64,000 nucleotides of DNA. Source: UBA11051 sp964390495. GTDB taxonomy: Bacteria > Armatimonadota > Zipacnadia > Zipacnadales > UBA11051. Where the stretch lies: the NCBI GenBank assembly GCA_964390495.1, contig CAYMIN010000001.1:62001-126000 (forward strand), written 5' to 3'. Position numbers and translations under genes: made by a program. The notes beneath the pieces are model-generated. The model was not told where the DNA came from, made no database searches, and worked only from the letters and a program-made list of their open reading frames with translations. How positions within the stretch are numbered: position 1 is the stretch's first letter; every line of letters starts with the position of its first letter. This document shows positions 6,954 to 15,334 of the stretch, one piece after another.

Positions 6954-9410
6954 TCAGAACTCATTGCTGCTGACGATGATCTGCTGAGTGGTCGGCTCGT
7001 AGGATATTGTCACGCCCAACCTGTCGGCGATGAACTGCAGCGGGAGCATGGTGCGGCCCTGCTTGATATATGGGGCCACGGACACCTGCTGCGTAGCGCC
7101 GTTTACATCAATGTCGGGATTGCCTATCGTCAGGTGCAGGTCGGTCTCGGCATTGATCGCCCGGACCTCTTTGGTTATCGGGAACCAATACAGCACGCCA
7201 TCAGTATGCTCAAACAGCTCGCGGAGTGGTCCGGTCGCGATGCCATTGAAGGTCTCCGGAGCGGCGCGCAAATCCAGCATCTCGCCGTCAAATACCACGG
7301 CGATATTCTTGACCGGCGACTCCGCAATCACTCTGGCCAGCTCAGGAATTGCCGGCCTGGTCGTGGATCCGCTGTCCGCCAGGCTTGGTACCTCGGCTTT
7401 CGGGAGCATCGCCACGCGGCTGGGGATGCTTCCCACGGTCGTCCTCTTCCCGCTCGCTAGCACGGGAGGCTCGGTCACTTTCGCGGTAGCTGGCTGCGGC
7501 GGTGGCGCCACCGCGGCGGTGCTGATTCTCTGCGGAGTTGAGGTCCGCTGCGGTAGTGCGGCTACCATCGTGCCGCCCGGCATTACCTTGGTGACAAACC
7601 TCAATGTCGGTATGGTTGCATCGAAGTCAGCCGCTCGCGGCGCGGTTGTCGGCAGCGGCTGAACAAGTTGTGGCAAGGACGTGTGCTGGCCGGCGACTTC
7701 CAGGTCGGCCCGGGCCAGGGTGGCCGCGCTGCTGGTCCGACTCGCCAATTTGACGGGTGTCCCGACGCCTACAGAGGCCTGCGGAGCCACATAGCCGGGT
7801 CTGGTCACTTTCGGGACGCCGGCATACGCAGCTACCATTTCGCCGGCATGTTTGGACGCGGTCGCCCTCTGCGCCCCAATCCGCACATAGCCGGAGCTGG
7901 CTAAGGTTGGGGCGATTACCGGCCGCTCCACCGTAAGTCGGGCACCCGGCGCAACTGCTTTGGACCCGCTGGCAGTCGCCACTTCCCGCCGTGGGCTAGG
8001 CGTAGTCGCGCCTGTCTCGGCCGCGATTGCGGCGGTAGCGGCGGAGCTGCCCACGGGCAACTCGCTCTTGAGTGTCTCGCGCACAACGGCCAGAGTACCG
8101 TGGCTGGGGATGGTACGACTGATCTCAACGGGCTGCGCAGGCCGGAGCTCACCAATGCTCACCTTGGTCAATCCGGGTGCCTCGGGGGCTTGCAGAACTC
8201 TGCCCGGATATGTGGAGCGCGGCGCCTGCGTGTAATCCCGGTAAGTAGCCTCATAGGATGCAATCGGCAGCTCCTGGCCTCCGAGTTGCGTTGAGAAGGC
8301 CATGGCTAAGGTCGGCTGCTCAACGACCTGCGGCACGAGGGCCGGCATAAACGTGGGTGTTGTGACCCTGGGAGCGCCCGCTGCCGCAATCATCTTTGAA
8401 GGTTCCTGTATCATCGGCGGAGCCGGGATCGCCGCTCGTTGCGGACTCGGCTCTGCAACCGTTGGCGGCACCGACATTGCGGGCTGCTTCGGCTGAGTGG
8501 CCGCGACTGCGGGAGGGATGGGCTGCGGCTGGACGACCACCGGCTGAGGCGGTGTCGGCTGCGGCTGGACCGGTGCGGGCGTTGTTACGACGGACGGGGC
8601 GGGCGGCTGGACTACTACCGGCGGTGGCGTTGTCGGCTGGGCCTCGGCCTCTGGCGCTGGCCGCGGCGACAGCGCCGTGGGCCCGCTCTCCATCCGCGTC
8701 ATGGCGTGGTTCTCCACAATTACGGTCACTTGCGCCGAGCGGGCCTCGTTATCGGAGGCATCAATGGCGGCAGCCTCCAGCACATGAATGCCATCGGACG
8801 CCTTCGTGGTATCCCACTGATCGTAATACGGGGGGGAATTGCCGATTAGCTTGTGCAGCCGGCCGTCTATGGTGAAATACACGAACTCGACACCGACGTT
8901 ATCGCGCGCTTCGGCACGTATCTCAACTAGACCCGAGACTTTGGCCCCCTGGGCCGGGTAGTAGATATTGACTGTCGGCGGTATCACATCTCTGGCCCCG
9001 GGTTGGGGCGTGGCGGTCTCAGCTTTACGGACCGTCACCGTAATGGTTGCCGAGCCGCTGGCACCCTCGCTGTCAATGGCCTTAGCCGATATACTGTGGG
9101 TAGTGGCTGCGACAAAGCTGAAATCCCACTGGAATGACCTAGTGCCCGCCCTTTCGGGCGCGGCCAGGTTGTAGTTGCGCGCCAATTGATCGTCAACGTA
9201 GATCTCCAGCTTCGTTATCGGCGCTTCAGTATTCGTCGAATAGCTGACGTCAATCCAGATCACGCCGGTGACGACCTGCCCCTGGCGTGGCTGTAGAATC
9301 TGCACAGCAGGCCCGCCCAGAGCTGCTGTGGGAAGTATGGAGGTGAGTGCAAAGCTGACCAATAAGAGCGCATACGTCCACGACCAGCACAGGGGCCTGA
9401 GGTTTAACAT
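6954..9410 (-). CDS. Secreted Ig-domain protein with C-terminal copper-amine-oxidase-type (CuAO_N1) domain
   Basis: An 818-residue surface protein of unknown function. A signal peptide (SWTYALLLVSFALTSILPTAALG) is followed by two bacterial Ig-like domains: VQILQPRQGQVVTGVIWIDV (about 35-135) and PPTVNIYYPAQGAKVSGLVEI (about 145-235). Next comes a very long low-complexity stretch rich in P, A, T, Q and V (about 240-690), likely a wall-spanning stalk. The last 110 residues form a CuAO_N1-type domain with the signature GRTMLPLQFIADRLGVTISYEP. ATG at 9410 is chosen over the upstream TTG because GGGAGG lies 10-11 nt before it and it opens the signal peptide. CuAO_N1 domains are common in envelope proteins of Firmicutes and Armatimonadota. 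Confidence 0.8.
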   Translation of the reverse strand: MLNLRPLCWSWTYALLLVSFALTSILPTAALGGPAVQILQPRQGQVVTGVIWIDVSYSTNTEAPITKLEIYVDDQLARNYNLAAPERAGTRSFQWDFSFVAATTHSISAKAIDSEGASGSATITVTVRKAETATPQPGARDVIPPTVNIYYPAQGAKVSGLVEIRAEARDNVGVEFVYFTIDGRLHKLIGNSPPYYDQWDTTKASDGIHVLEAAAIDASDNEARSAQVTVIVENHAMTRMESGPTALSPRPAPEAEAQPTTPPPVVVQPPAPSVVTTPAPVQPQPTPPQPVVVQPQPIPPAVAATQPKQPAMSVPPTVAEPSPQRAAIPAPPMIQEPSKMIAAAGAPRVTTPTFMPALVPQVVEQPTLAMAFSTQLGGQELPIASYEATYRDYTQAPRSTYPGRVLQAPEAPGLTKVSIGELRPAQPVEISRTIPSHGTLAVVRETLKSELPVGSSAATAAIAAETGATTPSPRREVATASGSKAVAPGARLTVERPVIAPTLASSGYVRIGAQRATASKHAGEMVAAYAGVPKVTRPGYVAPQASVGVGTPVKLASRTSSAATLARADLEVAGQHTSLPQLVQPLPTTAPRAADFDATIPTLRFVTKVMPGGTMVAALPQRTSTPQRISTAAVAPPPQPATAKVTEPPVLASGKRTTVGSIPSRVAMLPKAEVPSLADSGSTTRPAIPELARVIAESPVKNIAVVFDGEMLDLRAAPETFNGIATGPLRELFEHTDGVLYWFPITKEVRAINAETDLHLTIGNPDIDVNGATQQVSVAPYIKQGRTMLPLQFIADRLGVTISYEPTTQQIIVSSNEF

Positions 9411-9564
9411 TGTGTTTGCAGCCTCCCTAATTATTGCAGAGTTCACTGTCTCCAAATTGGAGTCGTCAATTCACCCTCAGGTGGGACCCCATTACACTGC
9501 AATACCAGCTAGGCCCAGGCTATCCACCCGTCTGGCTGAGTCAAGCAGTTTTCTGCTACGAAAC

Positions 9565-9594
9565 AAGGTAGCACATTCGCAGACGCGGTGTCAA
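9565..9594 (-). promoter_or_regulatory. Candidate sigma-70-type promoter for the surface protein gene
   Basis: On the minus strand TTGACA (9594-9589) is followed after 18 bp by TACCTT (9570-9565). The -35 box is perfect but the -10 box is weak. It lies about 155 bp before the ATG at 9410. Confidence 0.35.
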
Positions 9595-9615
9595 GAATGT
9601 GTCAAGCCAACTATC

Positions 9616-10320
9616 TTACTTTTCAAGCTCGAACTTGTAGCCGACTCCCCACACCGTTGTCAGGCTCCACGGCACCTCATAGGCCTCTTCGAGCTTCTGC
9701 CGCAGACGCTTGATGTGGGTGTCAACCGTACGCAGGTCTCCGCCCACCGGCTTGTAGCCCCATACCGCCTCCACAATGTCCTCGCGGCTGAACACGCGCC
9801 CCGGCTGCGAAGCCAAGAAAAACAGCAGATCGAACTCCTTGGGGGTGAGCCGTTGGGCCTCACCTTTGACCGTAACCGTGCGCGTGGGCAGATCGAGGTG
9901 CAGGCCCGGGTAATCTAGCTGCTTTTGCTGCACGGCAGCCTTCTCCGTCAGCACGGTCCGTCGCAGCATTGCCCGCACACGCGCTGCCAACTCACGGACG
10001 CCGAACGGTTTGGTAATATAATCGTCAGCGCCCAGCTCCAGGCCGACGACCTTATCCACCTCTTCGTCGCGCACACTGACAATGATGATGGGAACATCCC
10101 CCTTGGCCCGCAGACGCCGACATACCTCTAGACCGTCAATCCCCGGCAGTATCACATCCAGCAGCACCAGAGCCGGCTGCTGCTGCTCGTAAAGCTCGAG
10201 TCCCTCTTCGCCACTGCCTGACTCGATCAGCTCATAGCCTTCCCTGCTCAGCGCCGCCCGTATCAGGTTTCTGGAGGCTTCGTCATCATCTATGACCAGG
10301 ATTGCATCCTCGTCACTCAC
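9616..10320 (-). CDS. OmpR/PhoB-family response regulator, orphan
   Basis: Two-component DNA-binding regulator of 234 residues. The receiver domain has the acidic pocket D11-D12, phospho-acceptor D55 (LLDVILPGIDG), S82 and K104 (ITKPFG). The C-terminal winged helix (about 135-232) includes LTPKEFDLLFFLASQPGRVFSR, the RTVDTHIKRLRQKL recognition helix and the final VWGVGYKFE hairpin. GTG at 10320 is taken as the start because AGGAGGGG lies about 6 nt upstream and the conserved receiver begins there. No histidine kinase gene adjoins it, so its partner must be encoded elsewhere. A near-consensus promoter is visible upstream. Confidence 0.93.
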   Translation of the reverse strand: MSDEDAILVIDDDEASRNLIRAALSREGYELIESGSGEEGLELYEQQQPALVLLDVILPGIDGLEVCRRLRAKGDVPIIIVSVRDEEVDKVVGLELGADDYITKPFGVRELAARVRAMLRRTVLTEKAAVQQKQLDYPGLHLDLPTRTVTVKGEAQRLTPKEFDLLFFLASQPGRVFSREDIVEAVWGYKPVGGDLRTVDTHIKRLRQKLEEAYEVPWSLTTVWGVGYKFELEK

Positions 10321-10384
10321 TGTGTTCCCCTCCTGTCTGCATCTTCCATCACTGCACTTCTCCACCCCCAGCATTCTTTCGAGA

Positions 10385-10413
10385 AGTATAACAGATTTCC
10401 AGTAGTTTTGCAA
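10385..10413 (-). promoter_or_regulatory. Sigma-70-type promoter for the response regulator
   Basis: In an AT-rich patch the minus strand reads TTGCAA (10413-10408), a 17-bp spacer and TATACT (10390-10385). The predicted start is near 10378, leaving a leader of about 58 nt before the GTG at 10320. Confidence 0.65.
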
Positions 10414-10536
10414 ACAGAAAGAGAGTTCTTATTTTATTTGTTTATCAATAGTCGCCTTCACCTACTAGACATAATTGGCCAGATGCGTTGACAGTGACGG
10501 TGGTCAACTACGGATGCGGTAGGCCCGAGGGGTGGC

Positions 10537-11256
10537 TCAGAGGCCGGCTCCCGGCCACCAGGCTGGCAGCCAATCGTACAGGAGGAACTCCACTCGACCG
10601 ATCAGTAGCGATATCCGCGCCATCACGGTATTGCCGAAACCGGCACCAAAGGCGACCATCAGGAACCAGATCCCGATCTTTGAACTGACCCCGAGCATGC
10701 CTTCGTGAGGCCGCGAAAAATAGAAGTATGTCAGAGTGCATATTACGCCGACCAGCACCACCAAGGAACTGAGCGCCACCGGCCAGCTTGTCTCACTTGC
10801 ACCGATTAGAGGCAGCATCGTGGCCCCCATCTGCTTGAGCAGATAGGCCTGGGCCGTCGGGGCGATGGCAGCCCCCGCGTATAGCCCCACCGTGAACGCA
10901 ATGGGGTAGCGGGACAGCCAATCGTACTTTGGCAAGAAGCGGGTGAGCATGAGCAGACCCAAAACGCCGGGGATGATAACCCAATAGTCGGCGCCCGCAT
11001 CGGCCTTGGTGCTCAGTTGCGGCCACAGCTTGAAAACCAGCAGCAAGAGCACTGCTTGCTGCCAGACAATTACGGCCCCATAGCCCGCCGAGATGCCGAC
11101 AAAGACGTGTTCGGCGAACTTATAGATCGGGTTGTCGCCCCACAGGAACGAGAGTATCGCAAAGGTGAGGAGAGCCTGAACCCACAGGCCGAGCACCTGC
11201 GGATCGAGGCTCAGCCCCAGGAATACCAGTTGCGTGCCTGGTTGTATCTCCGGCAT
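10537..11256 (-). CDS. Conserved polytopic membrane protein of the GlmL-linked operon
   Basis: A 239-residue protein that I do not recognise. It has about six or seven hydrophobic segments, for example LGLWVQALLTFAILSFLW, FVGISAGYGAVIVW, VALSSLVVLVGVICTLTYFYF and IGIWFLMVAFGAGFGNTVM. The short N-terminus looks periplasmic or interfacial. It is the last gene of a same-strand run that starts with the GlmL-type ATPase (17123) and includes three other membrane proteins. The spacing to the gene upstream (49 bp) fits cotranscription. The final segment KIGIWFLMVAFGAGFGNTVMARI is a possible conserved core. A transport or assembly role is only a guess. Confidence 0.8.
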   Translation of the reverse strand: MPEIQPGTQLVFLGLSLDPQVLGLWVQALLTFAILSFLWGDNPIYKFAEHVFVGISAGYGAVIVWQQAVLLLLVFKLWPQLSTKADAGADYWVIIPGVLGLLMLTRFLPKYDWLSRYPIAFTVGLYAGAAIAPTAQAYLLKQMGATMLPLIGASETSWPVALSSLVVLVGVICTLTYFYFSRPHEGMLGVSSKIGIWFLMVAFGAGFGNTVMARISLLIGRVEFLLYDWLPAWWPGAGL

Positions 11257-11304
11257 CAGCTTCTGCCTTTCGCCGAATGGGGTTCACTCACGTACCGAGC
11301 CATG

Positions 11305-12132
11305 TCATGGCCGCCTGCGTACCAGGAAATAGCCGATGTTGCCGAGGATTATGAAAACTATGATCAGAAGATGGGCGATGGACTGTGACGACATGCCTGC
11401 CGCTCCCCATCCGGGCTTCTGGATCAGGTTCTCGTATTCAGCAGCGCCCTTGAGGCCGTTGATAACGCCGACAAGCTGGCCGGATTTCCAGAACGGGTAA
11501 AGGTCGGTGGCCATAACTGCGGTCACGCCGACGCCGACCTGCTGTTGGTACTGCTCGTGGGCGTAGGTAATCCAGGCGAACGGAATGTTGCCGGCAGCGA
11601 AGTTGATCAGCAGGTCAATGTCCTTATAGCTCTTTACGCCTGCCATCACCGGCATCTTGGACAGGGCATTGCCTTGGGCGTCGGTATCCTCGAATACGCC
11701 GATGATGTCTTTGCCCATACCCAGGATAACAGCCACGCGGCCGGGCTTGAAACCGGCGTTGACATAGTCGGTCGCGTAAGTCTTGTCCATTTCGGGGACC
11801 ACTTCATCCAGGATGCGGTTGATCATCATCGCCCCTTCGGGGAACAGCGCCAGCGCGATGACACGATGGCCCCGGGCAAACGCGTGCCGCACGACGGCCT
11901 TGGCCATAGGCTCCAGCTCGGCCAGGGACGCCGGACTATAATCAACCGAAAGCAAGATAACAGAGCCGGACGGCAGGCGCTCAATGTAGTCGTAAACACC
12001 TGTGGTGGCCGGGCTCGGAACACCAGCCGGCAGCTTCAGACCGCTGAGGAAGGGCACCAGCACTGCCGCAAATATCACCAGATACAGCCAGCGGCGGTCA
12101 ATCGCTTGGAGGCGGTTGAGAATGTCTTCCAT
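11305..12132 (-). CDS. Membrane-anchored protein of unknown function, GlmL-linked operon
   Basis: A 275-residue protein with one membrane segment near the N-terminus (WLYLVIFAAVLVPFLSG, about 14-31) and one near the C-terminus (AHLLIIVFIILGNIGYFLV, about 253-271). Between them lies a soluble alpha/beta domain of about 210 residues (SVILLSVDYSPASLAELEPMA, VVRHAFARGHRVIALALFPEG, GRVAVILGMG). The alternating strand-helix pattern resembles a Rossmann-like or CobQ-like fold, but I cannot name a family. The start lies only 6 bp from the stop of the preceding gene. With the N-terminus inside, the domain would be extracytoplasmic. Confidence 0.78.
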   Translation of the reverse strand: MEDILNRLQAIDRRWLYLVIFAAVLVPFLSGLKLPAGVPSPATTGVYDYIERLPSGSVILLSVDYSPASLAELEPMAKAVVRHAFARGHRVIALALFPEGAMMINRILDEVVPEMDKTYATDYVNAGFKPGRVAVILGMGKDIIGVFEDTDAQGNALSKMPVMAGVKSYKDIDLLINFAAGNIPFAWITYAHEQYQQQVGVGVTAVMATDLYPFWKSGQLVGVINGLKGAAEYENLIQKPGWGAAGMSSQSIAHLLIIVFIILGNIGYFLVRRRP

Positions 12133-12138
12133 AAACCG

Positions 12139-12792
12139 CTATCCCCCTAGATGTGAGCGCTCGATGCCAAGCATAATGCGCAATGAAGTGGCAATAGCGC
12201 CCAAGGCGACGCCGAATAGGATGCCCCGCTTGCCGGCGACTGCCGGGAATTGCATGATCCACTCGTAGATTTGCGGCATTCTGGTGTCAATCGCTTCGCC
12301 ATGAGGCAGATGAAGCAGTTCAGCCATCGGCACGCGGCCCAGCATAATGATAATAGCAGCAATGATCAGCAAGACGGCCTCGAAGTTGCGGGCGCGGAAG
12401 GTGCGATACGCGGCCGAGGCTATGAAGAAGGCCAAGAGAGCGAACATCGTGGCATCCAGCGGCACCTGGACATTGTTGAAGAGCCACTCGAACAGGGCGC
12501 CGCTTTTGACAGTTACCAGGCGCTGGCCCACCGGGCCCTCCCCGGTGCCATAGATGATGCCGGCCCAGACCATGAAGGCGAAGGAGGCCAGGGTCACGAC
12601 ACTATAGCCCCATTGCGCCTGACGGCGGCGGATCTTGTCCCAATGGGTCCGGAAGAGGCTCGCGAGGCCGAGGATCAGGGCGAAGGCGCCGATGATCCGC
12701 GCCCACTCCAGCAGCATCTCGGAGCCCCGCGTCCCCACCGCATGAGGCACAAAGAACGTGAACACCATGAAGAGGCCGGCGATGAACCCCAT
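12139..12792 (-). CDS. Polytopic membrane protein, GlmL-linked operon; start uncertain
   Basis: A 217-residue protein with about six membrane segments (MGFIAGLFMVFTFFVPH, IIGAFALILGLASLF, SVVTLASFAFMVWAGIIYG, ATMFALLAFFIASAAY, AVLLIIAAIIIMLG, FGVALGAIATSLRIM). I do not recognise the family. The coding pattern clearly extends upstream of the ATG: the same frame reads KITVRTRIPLL back to a TGA at 12829-12831. An ATA at 12822 lies 10 nt behind GGAG. An ATG at 12829 is one base out of frame. Either a rare start or a one-base error is likely. It sits between two other membrane-protein genes of the same operon. Confidence 0.75.
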   Translation of the reverse strand: MGFIAGLFMVFTFFVPHAVGTRGSEMLLEWARIIGAFALILGLASLFRTHWDKIRRRQAQWGYSVVTLASFAFMVWAGIIYGTGEGPVGQRLVTVKSGALFEWLFNNVQVPLDATMFALLAFFIASAAYRTFRARNFEAVLLIIAAIIIMLGRVPMAELLHLPHGEAIDTRMPQIYEWIMQFPAVAGKRGILFGVALGAIATSLRIMLGIERSHLGG

Positions 12793-12893
12793 TAGCAGCG
12801 GAATACGAGTGCGGACGGTTATCTTGCATCAACTCCGTTTCCGAATGGCTCGAGGCGGCCTTCACAGAGCCGGCAATTGCCTGTCTATCGCGG

Positions 12894-14192
12894 CTACCCG
12901 GCCAAGGTAAACCACGAAATGAAGCGTCCGCAAACCTCGGCGAGGGAAGCGTCGGGCGCCAGAGCGGCGATGGTCGCGGCGGCTGCGCCGGCTACAAGCA
13001 GAGCAATAATGGCAACTTTGCCCAGGTCCTGGCCCTTGAGTTGTGCCAGCAGCAGAGGGTTGCGCGAAAGGTAGGCGCTGGCGGCATACAGCTCCTCGCC
13101 CATCAGCGTATAGTCGCAGGCGGTGATAAAGAACGGCAACTGGGTGTCGGCATCGGTGCCGGCGATCTGGATAGCGCCGCTGGCACTGCCGGTTTCGGCC
13201 AGAATCAGCGATTCGGCATAGAAGTACCCCATGTAGAAATTCGCCGCCGGCTTCTCGCGCAGCATGATGCCGTCAACGGCCGCGACGTACCCGAACTGAC
13301 TGTCGGTGATGTAGTAGATGTTCTCCGGCGCGTAATTCTGGGGCTTGCCGGCCTCGATGTAAGCGTCCCGGACGATTTCGCGCTCGACCGCCATGACGAT
13401 CGGGTCATTACACGGCACGATGATGGGCGTTTCATAGGCGGCGGTGCGTTTGGCCAGGTGCCCCAGGATCAGCATCGCGGCAATGGTGGCGATGTCACTT
13501 ACGCCCGACAGGCCGGTGACGTAGAGAATCGGCTGGCCCATTTCGGTCGCCCGCCCGATCGCCTCGTTAACCGCTTGGAGACCGGCAATGGGCCGGATGT
13601 ACATGTCCCGCCGCTGGGCAAAGTAGATAGTAAGTAAGACGATGGTCGAATACAGAAGCACCACGGCCAGGACGGTGTTGTGGCACGGGTCGTACCAGCT
13701 ACCGACCGGGCTCATGGCTTCAGCCGAGACCGCCGCTGCAGAGCGCAGTACCTGCGGATTAGTCAACTGCAGGGGGTCCTGGTCGGATATCTGCGGGGTC
13801 ACGCCAATTGGCAGGTAGAACGCGTTCAGCTTCGCGCGATACCTGCGCCAGGGCGCCAGTTCAGTTATGCCCGCTTGCCTGGCAGCCGCATCCGGCAGCA
13901 GCAGCACTTCCTTAAACTCCTGCGGCGGACGGCCCGTGAAAAGGGCGAAGCGGCCCGGATAGAAGCCTCCAAGCTGCTGCAGGTAAATTTCGTAGCCCGC
14001 CAGAGCGTAGCCGTCAATCTCCGTCAGCGCCGGCGGCTGCCATGTAATGACCGCTGCGCTGCCCTCGTCGTCCTCGCCATCGTCGGCGATCATCACCTGG
14101 CTGGGTGCCGGCAATTGCGGCTGCGCTATTGCCAGGCAGCAAAGCCCTGCCAGCAGACTGGCCGTACACGCCATAGTCAGGTAGCGCTTCAT
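12894..14192 (-). CDS. Fn3-like domain plus conserved membrane-anchored domain (probably DUF6754 family)
   Basis: A 432-residue protein with a signal peptide (ending LCCLAIAQ, about 24). A fibronectin-III-like beta domain (about 28-140: AVITWQPPALTEIDGYALAGYEIYL) is followed by a membrane segment (TVLAVVLLYSTIVLLTIYFA, about 172-191). A cytoplasmic domain of about 190 residues follows, with well-formed stretches such as MGQPILYVTGLSGVSDIATIAAMLILG and AGTDADTQLPFFITACDYTL. A final hydrophobic segment (IIALLVAGAAAATIAAL) closes it. From memory the central domain matches DUF6754, which I could not check. Its start overlaps the end of the upstream gene by 4 bp (ATGA type), strong evidence of translational coupling. 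Confidence 0.8.
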   Translation of the reverse strand: MKRYLTMACTASLLAGLCCLAIAQPQLPAPSQVMIADDGEDDEGSAAVITWQPPALTEIDGYALAGYEIYLQQLGGFYPGRFALFTGRPPQEFKEVLLLPDAAARQAGITELAPWRRYRAKLNAFYLPIGVTPQISDQDPLQLTNPQVLRSAAAVSAEAMSPVGSWYDPCHNTVLAVVLLYSTIVLLTIYFAQRRDMYIRPIAGLQAVNEAIGRATEMGQPILYVTGLSGVSDIATIAAMLILGHLAKRTAAYETPIIVPCNDPIVMAVEREIVRDAYIEAGKPQNYAPENIYYITDSQFGYVAAVDGIMLREKPAANFYMGYFYAESLILAETGSASGAIQIAGTDADTQLPFFITACDYTLMGEELYAASAYLSRNPLLLAQLKGQDLGKVAIIALLVAGAAAATIAALAPDASLAEVCGRFISWFTLAG

Positions 14193-15334
14193 TCCTGCAT
14201 CAGCTCCACATTGCTGCGGGGAACTGTGACGACGGTTCCGTCAGCTAATCGGGCTTGCAGCACCCGCACCTTCGCCTCGGTCTCGATCTCGGCCGGCTCG
14301 GGAGGCAGGGCTATGACCTCGGCGATTTGCCCGAAGTGGGGCGCTCTGATGAGGCGAACCTGGCTGCCGATGCTCATCTGTGAGACCGGCGGCTCAGCCA
14401 AGAGGCCCTCCGCGCGCCGGCCGCTAGCGACGATTATCTCCGGCCGGATGACGCCGGCGCGGATCTGGGTTGCGCCACTTACCGAAGCCCGCTTGCCGCT
14501 CAGGCCTTGCAGTATCGAGAAGGTCCGTTGGGCCATGGCCAGCTCGCCGAAGCCTTCAGTGACTATCAGCGCAATCGGGATGGCCTCTTGGCCGGTGATA
14601 GCCACCCCTATCGGCTCACCCATGAAGCTGTCCAAGTCCTGGGATTGGATGCTGCCGGCGACGACCGCCGAAGCCCCAAGCTCGATGGCACGGTGAACCG
14701 CCTCGAGGGTGACCAGCGAGCCGCCGACCACTACGCAGTCCTTGCAGGTCTCATCCAGTAGCTCGGCGGTCAGCGGCTGATTGGGGCTTTCAACCAGTAC
14801 CTTCAGCTCCCCATAGCGCTCGCCGCCGATGCCGAAGATGCCCTGCACCAGGGCACATTGCGCCTCGATGGTCACACCCTCATCCGCGTGAACCTCGACC
14901 ACAGTACCATCAACGTAGGCGTCCAGCTCGACCGGTATCGGCTCGCCGCGAAACAGCACCTGCCCGGTGGTGGTGCTTATGGATTCGATGGTGCCCTCAA
15001 TCGGCGCTTTGACGAATGAATAGAACAGGCCCCATAACGCCTTGCTTTCGGCGAGGATTTCGCCGCGCCGGACGGTGTCGCTTTCTGCTTTGACCATGAA
15101 GTTACCGATCTCGGCGGGCTGGCAGTTGAGCTCGTGAGCGACGTTGAGGGTGTGCACGCGTCCGGGCAATTCAGTGGAGGCCACCACTTCGGCGGCCTTC
15201 ACCTCAGCGCCCAGCTCCACATGCACCTGGCCGGGTAACGGCAGCCGCCGTACCTTGCGCAGGACCGCCGTGTCAGTCACCCGTAGTCCGGGAGTGTAGG
15301 CATGTACCGCCTTGTCACTGGTCATTGGCATCAA
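14189..15334 (-). CDS. Barrel-sandwich / KOW-like protein coupled to the GlmL-type ATPase
   Basis: A 381-residue, probably cytoplasmic protein with no signal peptide. The N-terminal half has hairpins typical of a biotinyl/lipoyl-like barrel-sandwich hybrid (VKAAEVVASTELPGRVHTLN, VRRGEILAESKALWG, VKAPIEGTIESISTTTGQVLFRGEPIPV). The middle (about 190-290) is an alpha/beta region with the run CKDCVVVGG then VTLEAVHRAIELGASAVVAGSI. The C-terminus (about 320-381) reads like a KOW or SH3-type barrel (GSQVRLIRAPHFGQIAEVIAL). It overlaps both neighbours, by 20 bp with the ATPase gene and by 4 bp with the next. That implies a physical or stoichiometric partnership. Function unknown. Confidence 0.8.
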   Translation of the reverse strand: MMPMTSDKAVHAYTPGLRVTDTAVLRKVRRLPLPGQVHVELGAEVKAAEVVASTELPGRVHTLNVAHELNCQPAEIGNFMVKAESDTVRRGEILAESKALWGLFYSFVKAPIEGTIESISTTTGQVLFRGEPIPVELDAYVDGTVVEVHADEGVTIEAQCALVQGIFGIGGERYGELKVLVESPNQPLTAELLDETCKDCVVVGGSLVTLEAVHRAIELGASAVVAGSIQSQDLDSFMGEPIGVAITGQEAIPIALIVTEGFGELAMAQRTFSILQGLSGKRASVSGATQIRAGVIRPEIIVASGRRAEGLLAEPPVSQMSIGSQVRLIRAPHFGQIAEVIALPPEPAEIETEAKVRVLQARLADGTVVTVPRSNVELMQE

